NCBI GenBank assembly: GCA_002999035.1
Contig: CP027241.1
Coordinates: forward strand, 933,001 to 997,000
DNA length: 64,000 bases
Direction: 5' to 3'
Source: Lachnospiraceae bacterium oral taxon 500
GTDB lineage: Bacteria > Bacillota > Clostridia > Lachnospirales > Vallitaleaceae
The notes beneath the pieces were generated by a model, which saw only the letters and a list, made by a program, of their open reading frames with translations, did no database searches and was not told the origin of the DNA. Of this stretch, positions 18,401 through 26,100 are shown piece by piece. The position numbers and the translations under genes are program-made. Numbering within the stretch: position 1 is the stretch's first letter; the number at the start of each line of letters is the position of its first letter.

Positions 18401-18874
18401 CGTTTCCATGTCCAGCTTGCCGGACTCTTTTTTAAACCAGACCATATCCCCGATTTGATACGGCCGGCCGCTGATATCGGCATCCAGCAAAATCTCATTT
18501 GGCGCTTCCGGCAGACGGCCGGCAGTCAGATGAGGTAAACTTAATTTCCGCGGGAGCGACTGCACTTCCAGCAAAAGGTCTGTATAGCGGGTATTTAAAT
18601 CCAGCGAATACAGCCATTCAGCTGATTCCACTCCCGGCTCAGCCAAAATCAGCTGCCGGTCCTGCGCCGACAAACCCAGATTGCTTTGCAGCTTGATATC
18701 GGCCATTTGCGTTTCCGCCGTAAAATCATTCACTGCCCGCAGCATCATCGGGGCTGCTCCTTTTAAGCCGGTGTAAACAAAAACTCCCAAAGCAATCATC
18801 AGCCCAATCGAAAAAAAACGGGTCAGGGAAGAGGTAATCTCACGGAAGATATCTTTTAATAATGCGGTTTTCAT
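15419..18874 (-). CDS. FtsX-like ABC exporter permease with long extracytoplasmic coiled coil
   Basis: A 1151-residue MacB/FtsX-type permease. After a short N-terminus (LKDIFREITSSLTRFFSIGL) and the first membrane helix comes a MacB-like periplasmic domain. Residues ~253-590 form an extraordinary heptad-rich coiled coil (repeats such as ARDKIAEGEEKLRDARQRL and AEGEAALAAAQEKLERGQA). A first FtsX core (three helices, ~615-760), a second outer domain and a C-terminal FtsX core (~1030-1140) follow. GGAGATAA precedes the ATG. The ATPase partner is encoded just upstream. Relatives move lipids, peptides or act mechanically on wall enzymes; the long coil could reach across the wall or bind a partner. 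The actual function is unknown. Confidence 0.85.
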   Translation of the reverse strand: MKTALLKDIFREITSSLTRFFSIGLMIALGVFVYTGLKGAAPMMLRAVNDFTAETQMADIKLQSNLGLSAQDRQLILAEPGVESAEWLYSLDLNTRYTDLLLEVQSLPRKLSLPHLTAGRLPEAPNEILLDADISGRPYQIGDMVWFKKESGKLDMETDKSDALERYRFKVVGFCYHPEFTAPKQKGDASGGLGKLEGFAFILEENFTAEKYSFGRLRLSGVRGLTSDDKRYKAICAAKKEDLENLLATRPRTQLRELKQKARDKIAEGEEKLRDARQRLDDAERDLDEADGRIQFGERELSAAKDALAAETAGAIRRFAAAEEKLKQAFQELTAAQKQYQQEKENYLSSRRQYEAGLYQWQQAGQELAERKRSLMAGQEQIESGLSRIRAGFAQLAQAEEELKKKLRAFGQNPEWLLLQIQAARKAPDGERRLARMGEAAVAYAEILRQQEELTARQSRLTEQQKELNEAAGRLSQGEAELKEKEKDLQAVQSQLAEGEAALAAAQEKLERGQADYAEGQAELSANRQFFAAKQAATQKKLTAAAWELAVARGQYEQGKTEFADKKAEAEEDIADGRKKIDDAKKVLKKLKDSPYAVLTREDLSEYFLYYDSARRIYLLSNVFPVFFFLIALLVCLSTMTRMADEHRGQIGTLKALGYGNWDISKKYFYYGFWASLMGGAIGAATGQPILTKVVYRAYKAIFVIQTPPPVYFAAYAAQSIVIGIVCTAVAAYAVVNGYLRQNATTLMRPKAPKSGTKIFLERLTFLWRRLSFLYKVTARNMFRYKIRMSMTILGIAGCAGLVFLGFALRDSVGNLLPVQYGQLTKYDYMVIFDEDFGENGLDDFHAVLEEKTLFESHTPVYVEAVKWKGGSSSVQTIYLVVPEKVEEFYLLQRLQNPKNPERALTLPEEGGLLTDKLAFLADKKAGDELALKDADNKEFTTAISGICENYLGHYLYMSRMAYQKQFGKMPAANAELVKKAAEPALAGDALTSKLLDQDVVLSVTEIGRSSSMQALDSLDVVVVIIILVSSVLAFVVLYNLTNINISERIRELSTIKVLGFFPQELTAYVYRETLFLTVLGIGLGYVFGVLLHEMILVFIVPDTIQLYPKRFAMTYVISALMTFLFSVIVMFFVHFRLKKIDMVEALKSYE

Positions 18875-18911
18875 AACTTATCTCCGTTTGGCAGGCCGCT
18901 GCCCGCAGCCT

Positions 18912-19613
18912 TTACCATTCAATTTCCTGAATCGAAACCGGTGCTTCATTAATATGGATATTTCTAACCTTCGCGTCGTTAATTTCAATCACCCGGTGAG
19001 CAATCGGCGTAATCGCCTGATTGTGAGTGATAACTACCACCGTTGTACCGGTGTTTATGCAGGTATCCTGCAAAAGCTGCAAAATTGCCTTACCGGTCTT
19101 GTAGTCAAGCGCCCCGGTCGGCTCGTCGCACAGCAGCAGTTTCGGATTTTTGGCTAAAGCTCTGGCAATCGCCACCCGCTGCTGCTCCCCGCCGGAAAGC
19201 TGCGCCGGAAAATTGTCCAGCCGATGCGAAAGACCGACCATATCCAAGGCTTTTTCTGCGTTAAGAGCACCTCGAACAATTTGTCCGGCCAATTCGACAT
19301 TTTCCCGGGCGGTCAAATTGGGAATCAAATTGTAAAACTGAAAGACAAAACCCACATCATAGCGCCGATATTTGGTCAGCTCGTAAGTATTCATCGCCGC
19401 AATATCCTTGCCGTCAATCAGGATATGCCCCTCATCGCAGGTATCCATACCGCCCAAAATATTTAAAACCGTGGATTTACCTGCTCCGCTCGGGCCGACA
19501 ATAACCACAAACTCACCCTTTTCCAAGGAAAAGTTAATATCCCGATTGGCTACAATGGTCGTTTGCCCCATTTGATAGCGTTTATACATATTTTTAACTT
19601 CAACATACGGCAT
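18912..19613 (-). CDS. ABC transporter ATP-binding protein (MacB/LolD type)
   Basis: A 233-residue ATPase starting [13 protein letters not shown], chosen for the GGGAG site upstream of the ATG at 19613; the longer open frame to 19832 reads back into a repeat element and is unlikely to be translated. It has Walker [10 protein letters not shown] near residue 41, the Q-loop [13 protein letters not shown], signature [15 protein letters not shown] near 142 and Walker [13 protein letters not shown]. It lies 37 nt before the FtsX-like permease gene on the same strand and should power it. A promoter-like segment in the repeat at 19681-19882 points toward it. Confidence 0.92.
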   Translation of the reverse strand: MPYVEVKNMYKRYQMGQTTIVANRDINFSLEKGEFVVIVGPSGAGKSTVLNILGGMDTCDEGHILIDGKDIAAMNTYELTKYRRYDVGFVFQFYNLIPNLTARENVELAGQIVRGALNAEKALDMVGLSHRLDNFPAQLSGGEQQRVAIARALAKNPKLLLCDEPTGALDYKTGKAILQLLQDTCINTGTTVVVITHNQAITPIAHRVIEINDAKVRNIHINEAPVSIQEIEW

Positions 19614-19680
19614 TGCTTTTCTCCCATATTTAAAAAGATCTCCGGCCCACCGAAAGCTCCGCGTGCTTTTTGCTGCTATT

Positions 19681-19882
19681 ATTATACCATAAATCGAGCG
19701 TGAGCGCGAGAAAATCCTTACAGATTTTCTCTCCGCATCAGCGCTCATATAGGCTGTTCGGCAAAAACGCTTTCGCACGCCAGCGTGCTTCGCTTTTTCC
19801 CTCCAGCCTGCACTCACGCTTTTATTGCGCAATATTATACCATAAATCGAGCGTGAGCGCGAGAAAATCCTGCGGATTTTCT
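19681..19882 (-). repeat. ~200-bp dispersed structured repeat, copy 1
   Basis: A repeat matching the segment at 62315-62512 in inverted orientation. It starts and ends with the same ~40-bp block (minus-strand reading GGATTTTCTCGCGCTCACGC then GATTTATGGTATAAT), so each copy is bounded by direct repeats. Inside are hairpin arms built on CACTCACGCTT/AAGCGTGAGTG-type sequence, a central GCACGC/GCGTGC-type stem and a GAGAAAATCC/GGATTTTCTC-type stem. Two TATAAT boxes face the ABC ATPase gene. No protein-coding capacity is credible. It may be a MITE-like mobile or regulatory element; the rest of this 540-bp gap holds the hairpins listed next. Confidence 0.7.
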
Positions 19883-19937
19883 TGGCGCTTTTTCCTTCAG
19901 AAATAGATTTTCTTGAAAGCTTACCACATAAATTCAG

Positions 19938-19989
19938 AAAAGGGAGTGTTGCCAGACGATTGCTAAATCGTCTGGCAACACTCCCTTTT
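19938..19989. terminator. Perfect 23-bp stem bidirectional terminator
   Basis: The arms at 19938-19960 and 19967-19989 are exact reverse complements (core GGGAGTGTTGCCAGACGAT) with a 6-nt loop. The A-run before and T-run after make it work in either direction. It lies downstream of the phosphodiester-glycosidase gene on the minus strand. Confidence 0.85.
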
Positions 19990-20004
19990 GCTTTTTCATT
20001 TTTT

Positions 20005-20106
20005 AAGGAGTTGCTGCAAGATATAGATTTTACAAAAGATTTAGGGAAAATCCTTGCGATTTATCGCAATATTTTGTGTAAAAATCTTAAAATGCAGCAG
20101 CCCCTT
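20005..20106. repeat. ~100-nt imperfect inverted repeat
   Basis: Outer arms AAGGAG-TTGCTGCA and TGCAGCAG-CCCCTT, middle arms AGATTTTACA and TGTAAAAATCT, and a central perfect hairpin TTGCGA-TTTA-TCGCAA make a long foldable structure. It stands between the strong terminator and the end of the glycosidase gene. It could be a 3' UTR structure or a degenerate mobile element; I see no other copy in the window. Confidence 0.5.
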
Positions 20107-20156
20107 TAAATTGTGCCTTCCGCCTCCTGAAAATACTCCGCCGCAGAGAAATTAAG

Positions 20157-23030
20157 TTACTCCACTAACGGATATAAGTTTTTAATATCATAGTACAAGG
20201 TGCCGTCCTGCACATAAAAACAGATATCATAAAATCGCCGGTTCAGATCAATCTCCCGGTCGTTTTTGACCCGATACCATAAGCCGTTGGTTTTGATATA
20301 ACGCAGCCCGTCCTTTAGCGTTACCCCGGTCTGGTAACCGGATGCCGCCACATAATAAAGGTTTTTCCCGGAACTTTGAGCGTAGCGGGAAAGCAGCTCA
20401 TGCATGGCCTGCGCTTCCCTCTTATGCTTGGTTTCCTCCAAAGGATGAACATCGGAAATAATCAAAATATTATCCACTACCGTGTTCGACAACTCCGCTG
20501 ACAGCTTGGCAAATTGTTCGGGATCGGCATCTTTAAAGCTCCCGTTTTTGGCTGCCAGATGAATCACTTTGGTCTGAGCCAGGTTATAGGCGGCATAGGC
20601 ATTTTGCCAAACTTTATCGGCCGCCCGCAGAGTGCCGGCCGGCAAATCGGTTTGTCCCGCGTAAATCCCGGCTGCCGCCTCCCCGATCCGGGCAATGGCC
20701 TTTTGCAGCACAATCGAATCCAATATCCGGTTACGCCCGCCGGTTGCACCAAAGACCGCAATATCCGCCGCCCGGTCAAAACTCTTGCGCAGCGAATCCT
20801 GGGGCAGCTCCTGATACACTTCCGCCCGATAATTTACTTTTTCAACATAATTAAACTCATCCAGATACAACTGCCCGGATTGCTCCTGCATCTCCTCCTT
20901 GTTTTCCAGAGTAAAGCCCAAAATCTGCACCGGATAGCTGATATTTTCCGGCAACCGAACGCTGACCGGCTGCCAGCCCGGCCGCAGTGAACCATCTGCA
21001 AGCGTTACCGCCGCTGTCTCTCCCCGGCTGCCTCTAATATCCAGCGTCAGTTTTAAAAGCTGACCGCTGCCGCAGACCTGCATTGAGATATTTTCCGGCT
21101 CGGCCGCCAGTTCCGGCGGAGTCAAATAGCGCATTTCCAGGCTTTGCTTCGGCGCTTCGTTCTCCTCCGTTTCCCCCTGATAGGGGAAGGAATATGCAAA
21201 GGATAAAGAACTTGAGTCCTGATAGCCAAAGTTCTGTTCCCATCGAACCGCCCCCTGCGCCTTGCCGCTTACGCGGTACTCAATTCCCTGATCCAGCATG
21301 CCCGGCAAGGACTTCATCGTCTTACCGGTAACAATATACGCACTGGTACTGCGGTGGCCAACCGTAATTGTTACCCGGCTTTGGCCGCCCTTTTGCGACG
21401 GAATAAAAACACCGTCAGCAAAATAACCAATCGTTTCATCCTCTAACTGATATTTAGCTCTGGCCGCTGCGATCTCGCCGCAAAAACCTGCCGCATCCGT
21501 CCCCGTCAGCCGAAAACTGCCCTGACCACCCTGCTCGACCTCAAGCACGGTCGGCACAGCCTGTAAGTCAACCGGATTATCCGTGACCTCAATGCTGACC
21601 TTACCACTGACATTGCCAAAATAGGCGGTGATTTCCGCTTTCCCGGCCGTACCGGCTGAAAATAATCCCGCCTGTACACCTCCGTCCGCACCGGTTACCT
21701 GCCAAACGACCTGATCGGAGGAAACTGCCACCGGCATACCATTCGCATCCACCGCCCGCAGTTCAAGCCTGACCGGCGTACCGGCGAAAGTTTTGTTCCG
21801 CTCGGCCGTAACGATTAACTCCGCTGCCTGCCCGGCTGTTCGAGTAGAAACCACAGCCAAAGCATTTATCAATTTGCGCTGATAGTTATCTGGCGGCAGG
21901 TTTTCCACATTGACCTGTAAATCGCCCAGGTTGCGAGCTACCAGAGCGGACGAGCCGCCCCCGTCCATCGACACGGCATCGGTAATGCCCAACTCTTTTA
22001 AATATTCCGATAATTCATAATGCGTTGCCCCAATGCTGCCGCCTCGGCCATCAACCACCACCATATAGAGGATGTTCCGTTCCGCGTCCACGCCCAGCGC
22101 CGTCCGCGGATGCCTTTTATTGGGCTGCACCAGTTCACCCACATTGGAAAACTGCCCATTCTGCAGAACATAGCCGCCGCCCGGAATCGCCAACTTCAGC
22201 CAATCAAGGGCAATCCCTGAATCCGTCTTGATTTGAATCCGGCGGCCAACCGGCAGCTTTTCCAGATAAGCCGCCATTTGCGCCGAAAAGACCAGCGCAT
22301 ATTCACCTTCTTTAAACTCAGTCAGCGTATAGGGCGGCACGATTTCCTGCACCGTTTCGTTCCTGACTTTGACCTTATAATATGCACCGCCGGCATCTAA
22401 TACCTTGGAATCGGCATAAACCTTATTGTTAAAGAGGGAGGCACCGTCCTCTCCGGGAAAATTATTGGCAAACCTCAGCATAATCCCCAAGTCCTCGCCG
22501 GTATCAGCCGCCGCTACGCTTAGTTTCTGGGAATGGCTGACAAAGAGTTTCCCGCTGATATCTTCAAATAACCCCGGCCGCAGCAAATTGTCATTATGCA
22601 CCAGTCCCCGGTCAAACTCAAACCCCTGCCCATCCGAATAAGTACCGCTGGTACTAAAATAAGAAGCGTTCACCGCGCCGAGCACCGACCGCGGATTTTG
22701 ATCCGCCATATTTTTTAAGGTTTCCTTTTGCTTCCAAGTCCCTGACCGCAGAGTTTGCAGTTCAAGCCCCGGTACCTGCGGCAAGACCTTGAGCACATGG
22801 ATATCGACCCAGCCCTCCGCTTTCAGTTTGCTGATTTTGATATGTTCCACGCCATCGGCGATTTTTTCCACTTCTTTTTTTTGATAAAAAGTTCCGCTGC
22901 CGCTGTTATACTGGCCGTAAGTGATAGTTTCGCCGGTGATTACCCCGCTATAAGCCAAACTTTCCGCCGGCCAGAGCATCGCTGCACACAGCCCGCCGGT
23001 TACAATTACTTTTTTCCACGAAAAATACAT
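20157..23030 (-). CDS. Secreted phosphodiester glycosidase (NAGPA domain) with Ig-like and degenerate phosphoesterase-like regions
   Basis: A 957-residue exported protein. Residues 1-26 are a signal peptide (KVIVTGGLCAAMLW, cleavage near SLA). Residues ~60-390 form a NAGPA-type domain: LGAVNASYF, RHPRTALGV, and VSMDGGGSSALVARN near residue 355, the hallmark active-site region. Bacterial Big-like repeats follow to ~520 (LIVTAERNKTFAGTPVRLEL). The C-terminal third resembles a metallophosphoesterase (DIAVFGATGG, NILIISDVHP), but the usual metal-binding residues look incomplete. NAGPA enzymes cleave GlcNAc phosphodiesters, so cell-wall teichoic acid or polysaccharide remodelling is likely. GGAAGGAAG precedes the ATG. 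Confidence 0.8.
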   Translation of the reverse strand: MYFSWKKVIVTGGLCAAMLWPAESLAYSGVITGETITYGQYNSGSGTFYQKKEVEKIADGVEHIKISKLKAEGWVDIHVLKVLPQVPGLELQTLRSGTWKQKETLKNMADQNPRSVLGAVNASYFSTSGTYSDGQGFEFDRGLVHNDNLLRPGLFEDISGKLFVSHSQKLSVAAADTGEDLGIMLRFANNFPGEDGASLFNNKVYADSKVLDAGGAYYKVKVRNETVQEIVPPYTLTEFKEGEYALVFSAQMAAYLEKLPVGRRIQIKTDSGIALDWLKLAIPGGGYVLQNGQFSNVGELVQPNKRHPRTALGVDAERNILYMVVVDGRGGSIGATHYELSEYLKELGITDAVSMDGGGSSALVARNLGDLQVNVENLPPDNYQRKLINALAVVSTRTAGQAAELIVTAERNKTFAGTPVRLELRAVDANGMPVAVSSDQVVWQVTGADGGVQAGLFSAGTAGKAEITAYFGNVSGKVSIEVTDNPVDLQAVPTVLEVEQGGQGSFRLTGTDAAGFCGEIAAARAKYQLEDETIGYFADGVFIPSQKGGQSRVTITVGHRSTSAYIVTGKTMKSLPGMLDQGIEYRVSGKAQGAVRWEQNFGYQDSSSLSFAYSFPYQGETEENEAPKQSLEMRYLTPPELAAEPENISMQVCGSGQLLKLTLDIRGSRGETAAVTLADGSLRPGWQPVSVRLPENISYPVQILGFTLENKEEMQEQSGQLYLDEFNYVEKVNYRAEVYQELPQDSLRKSFDRAADIAVFGATGGRNRILDSIVLQKAIARIGEAAAGIYAGQTDLPAGTLRAADKVWQNAYAAYNLAQTKVIHLAAKNGSFKDADPEQFAKLSAELSNTVVDNILIISDVHPLEETKHKREAQAMHELLSRYAQSSGKNLYYVAASGYQTGVTLKDGLRYIKTNGLWYRVKNDREIDLNRRFYDICFYVQDGTLYYDIKNLYPLVE

Positions 23031-23292
23031 ATTTCTTCCTTTCCGGTTTTCTGTCTATATTTCTTTTTATCATAGACTAAGCCCCGCAAAAAATCAATCT
23101 TTTTTCGTGAGAATCCGATTACGATTCGATTAAATTTGTATTGCACCGAATAAAAGTTGACACCTCGGCAGGAGAGCCGGTCAAAAACTCTCGCGGCTCT
23201 GAGGACAGTTTTTCAACTGCCTGATGACCCGCCGACCTGCTTCCCTTTCAAAAATATAGGCCAAAATAGTCCTTTTTCTCTATAACTTTTCT

Positions 23293-23321
23293 TTGCTTTA
23301 CAGCCGATAGAATTATATAGT
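23293..23321 (+). promoter_or_regulatory. Candidate promoter for the surface-protein gene
   Basis: TTGCTT at 23293-23298, a 17-nt spacer and TATAGT at 23316-23321. This would give a ~155-nt leader before the ATG at 23485. The remaining 23031-23484 gap holds small hairpins (AGAGCCG with CGGCTCT, CAGTT with AACTG at 23170-23220) and no gene that I can support. Confidence 0.45.
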
Positions 23322-23484
23322 TCTAGGGATAAGTTTTAAAAGCAAAATAAAAGCATAGAGCGTTTTGGTATTTGCTGTCCACAGAAAACCTACGGCTCTT
23401 AACTTGTCAGTTTATACATCCGTGCAAAAAGATGAGATGTTTCGACTGGGGCAAATTGAGTCAATGATTCGGAGGAGAATAAAA

Positions 23485-25837
23485 ATGAGGAAAAAAATGA
23501 TTTGTTTAGGGTTGGCACTTTTGCTGCTCCTAAGTCAGAGTCACCCGCAGCCGGCCGAAAGTTCAACTAATAACTGTTCCCCACAATTTAGACATCATTC
23601 GCGATGGCGAAATTGTCTTTTATAAGCCAGGGCGAATCGAAGTACCCAAAGCAGCGGACGGAAAATATTATCTTGATGGCCACGAGCTGACCAAAGACGG
23701 CAAATCCTTAAAAGACAGCGGCGGCAATGTCAAGGCCGAAGCACTCCGCTTAGGCAGCGGCGAACAAATTGAACTGACATATACTTGGCATATTTCGGCT
23801 GCTGATTTTGTCGGCATTCAAGCAAATGATTATTTTCGTTTCAAAGTTCCCGGTGACGGTATTTTTGAGCCATCCAGTTTTAACTTTAATACCCCGGTCG
23901 ATATTACCGACCCCGAAACCGGAATTGTTATCGGCACCTTTACCGTCAATCAACTCGGTGAACTGACGGCTGTCCTGAACAGTAATATAGCCGGAACGTC
24001 CGCCATCCGCAACGGTCGTTTTCAGTTGCGGTACGGGGTAAAAAATGGAAAAGGCGGCTTTCTTATTCCTGACAGCAGGCCGGGACATGAAACCGATGAA
24101 GCTGTCATCGAAGAAGACGCGTCCGGCAGCAATCCCCAGCAGGAGGGGCAAGGCGTATGGACCCCACCCGACAACAAATCAGTTTATAAAAAAGGTACAC
24201 TTGTCCGAGCAGAGCATCCGGACTTCAGTGAAAAAGTACCGCGGCTGCAGTGGCACATCAGAATGAACTATCTCAATGAAAAAATGCGGCTGGAAGGAAC
24301 TGCCGGCTTTGAAAGGCACAACGTTCTTTTAGAGGACGAACTGCAGGACCCGGAAATGGAGATTGACACCCGACTGGGCGTTGTTTTTGTCGGCCGGGTT
24401 CGGTTAATGACTCCTGATAATAAGGCTTCTTGGCATGTAATGTTTTATCCGTCTTATCGGGAACTTTCCTTTTTTCCGCACATTCCGGGAGAAAGCTATG
24501 ACAGTTTTAAAACTCGGCTAACCCAGACTCCGATATCCTCAAGGCCAAGAGTCGGCATTTATCCAGGCGACGGAACAACCGGCTCAAAGCTGCTGATTTA
24601 TTTCGGCGACTTAGACAACAATTCGCCCTTTACCTATGATCAGTTCCCGTCAAATTTAAAAGCTGATATTATTACTAAATTAAACGAGCTTGAAGCTGCT
24701 GGACAAATTACCGCCGTGCAGCGTACCAACACCCTCAACGCTTATAAAGTAAATGATCTCAAAATGGCTCCGGTTTGGGATTATACGATTCAGTTTTACA
24801 CCAAGCAAAACACAAATAAGGCTTATCCCAACAAAGCTTCGTTATACTGGAACGAAAATGGCAGCACCCCTGATACCAGTGAAACTCTGTTGGAATACCG
24901 GGATGCCTCCGGCAGCGCTCAATTAGATATCAGCCTTCAGATTTCTAAGCACTGGCGGCTGGGCGAGGGCAACTTGCCCACAGGCCAGACCGTTACGGTC
25001 AATATCTACGACAGCCGCGACACCGACTTTGCCTATCCGGTCAGACAAAACATACGCCTTGTTGGCAGCCGTACTATCGATGATTTGCCAAAATATGACA
25101 GAAGCGGGCGTTTCCCCGCCGGGGTACCGGTTCAATATGTCGTAGTTGAGAAAACAGCGGCCGGGGAAGATGCTGCTAAGTATATGCCAAAATATCAGTA
25201 CGATTACTCCAATCCGGACGAGCAAAAGGCCACGATTACCAATTACGGCACCAAGGAATTCTTTGTCCGCAAGTTTTGGGAAAATACCGGCCAAACCGTT
25301 CCGGTCTGGGTTGTTTTAAAAGCCGACGGCGTTCTTGTTTCGGACGGCCGCAAACAGCTGACTGCACCGGATTGGCGGGTCAGCTTCGGTCGCCACAAAC
25401 TTTATGACGATCATAACCGAAAAATTAACTATACCATTGAGGAGGAAGTTCCGGCTGGGTACCAGCCAGTTCCTAAAATCGAGGAAACACTGGAGGGCTT
25501 TAGCGTTACCAATACGCCTCTACCACCGACAACTCCTTACGAGCCGCCAACACCCGAGACACCGCCCGAGCCGGCAAAGCCACCGGTCACACCGCCGACC
25601 CCACCAGAGCCATCCACACCACCGGAGCCATATATCCCACCGGAACCGGTGACACCACCAGCGCCACCGACACCGCCGACCCCACCGATTCCAGAGGTGC
25701 CGTTTGACGACGAACTGCCACGGGACGTCCCCGAAGTGGAACTGCCCAAGACAGACGGCGTTCCGGCAATGGTATTTTTCGGTGCAGGTCTGGGCTTAGT
25801 CGGGATAGGGATTTTCCTGAAAAAGAGAAAGAAGTAG
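23485..25837 (+). pseudogene. Sortase-anchored Cna-B surface protein, frameshifted after its signal peptide
   Basis: GGAGGAG precedes an ATG at 23485 encoding a signal peptide (MRKKMICLGLALLLLLSQ). That frame soon stops at 23625. The adhesin itself is open in the +1 frame from ~23540 to 25837 (ITVPHNLDIIRDGEIVFYKP onward), and dropping one A of the AAA at 23558-23560 joins the two smoothly as PQPAEVQLITVPH. The mature part, ~760 residues, has an adhesin-like N-terminal domain, a Cna-B-type domain (TITNYGTKEFFVRKFWENTG, IEEEVPAGY), a proline-rich wall spanner of PPxPP repeats, then ELPKTD, a hydrophobic helix and KKRKK. The sorting signal has Asp where Gly is usual. One indel separates it from an intact gene, so recent mutation, phase variation or sequencing error are all possible. 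Confidence 0.75.
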
Positions 25838-25861
25838 AAAAAAATTAAAAGATTCGCCAAA

Positions 25862-25902
25862 GATTGCCCGCCGGAAGTGCTGCGCACTTCCGGCGGGCAA
25901 TC
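25862..25902. terminator. Strong hairpin terminator after the surface-protein gene
   Basis: A perfect 19-bp stem (core GCCCGCCGGAAGTGC) with a 3-nt loop begins 25 nt after the stop codon. A T-tract comes about 15 nt later, so termination on the plus strand is likely though not textbook. Confidence 0.7.
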
Positions 25903-25931
25903 GTCTAAAACATAGTCTTTTTTGGCTCTAT

Positions 25932-26069
25932 CCCGCTCAGTGAGCGGGTGCCCTGTCGAAACGCTTCGCGTTTCTGTGCGGGTACACAACCTACATGGAC
26001 TCCACTTTCGGCCGACGGCATCGCAATTTGCCTATCGTTCCCGCCCGTCGCCGAAAGGCATAGCCTTTC
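25932..26069. repeat. Cluster of minihairpins with 3-nt loops
   Basis: Three short perfect hairpins: CCCGCTC-agt-GAGCGGG (25932-25948), GAAACGC-ttc-GCGTTTC (25958-25974) and GAAAGGC-ata-GCCTTTC (26053-26069). Read on the minus strand, the middle one becomes CAGAAACGC-gaa-GCGTTTCGA and sits in the same CCCG-CAG...CGA-CAGGG context as the tandem units at 63191-63400. The cluster lies just after the last gene of the Amadori PTS operon and before the terminator of the surface-protein gene. Confidence 0.55.
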
Positions 26070-26100
26070 TGGAAACAACGAGCCTAAGAAAGTTGAGTTA

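Noticed and set aside
19670-19906. A 78-codon plus-strand frame with repeated LYHKSSVSARKS
   Set aside because: The repeat in the protein is just the direct repeat of the non-coding element at 19681-19882.
23157-23185. TTGACA as -35 of a surface-protein promoter
   Set aside because: No -10 box lies at 16-18 nt; the pair at 23293-23321 fits better.
25537-25989. A minus-strand frame rich in GG and GS
   Set aside because: It is the antisense of the proline-rich wall-spanning repeats of the surface protein.
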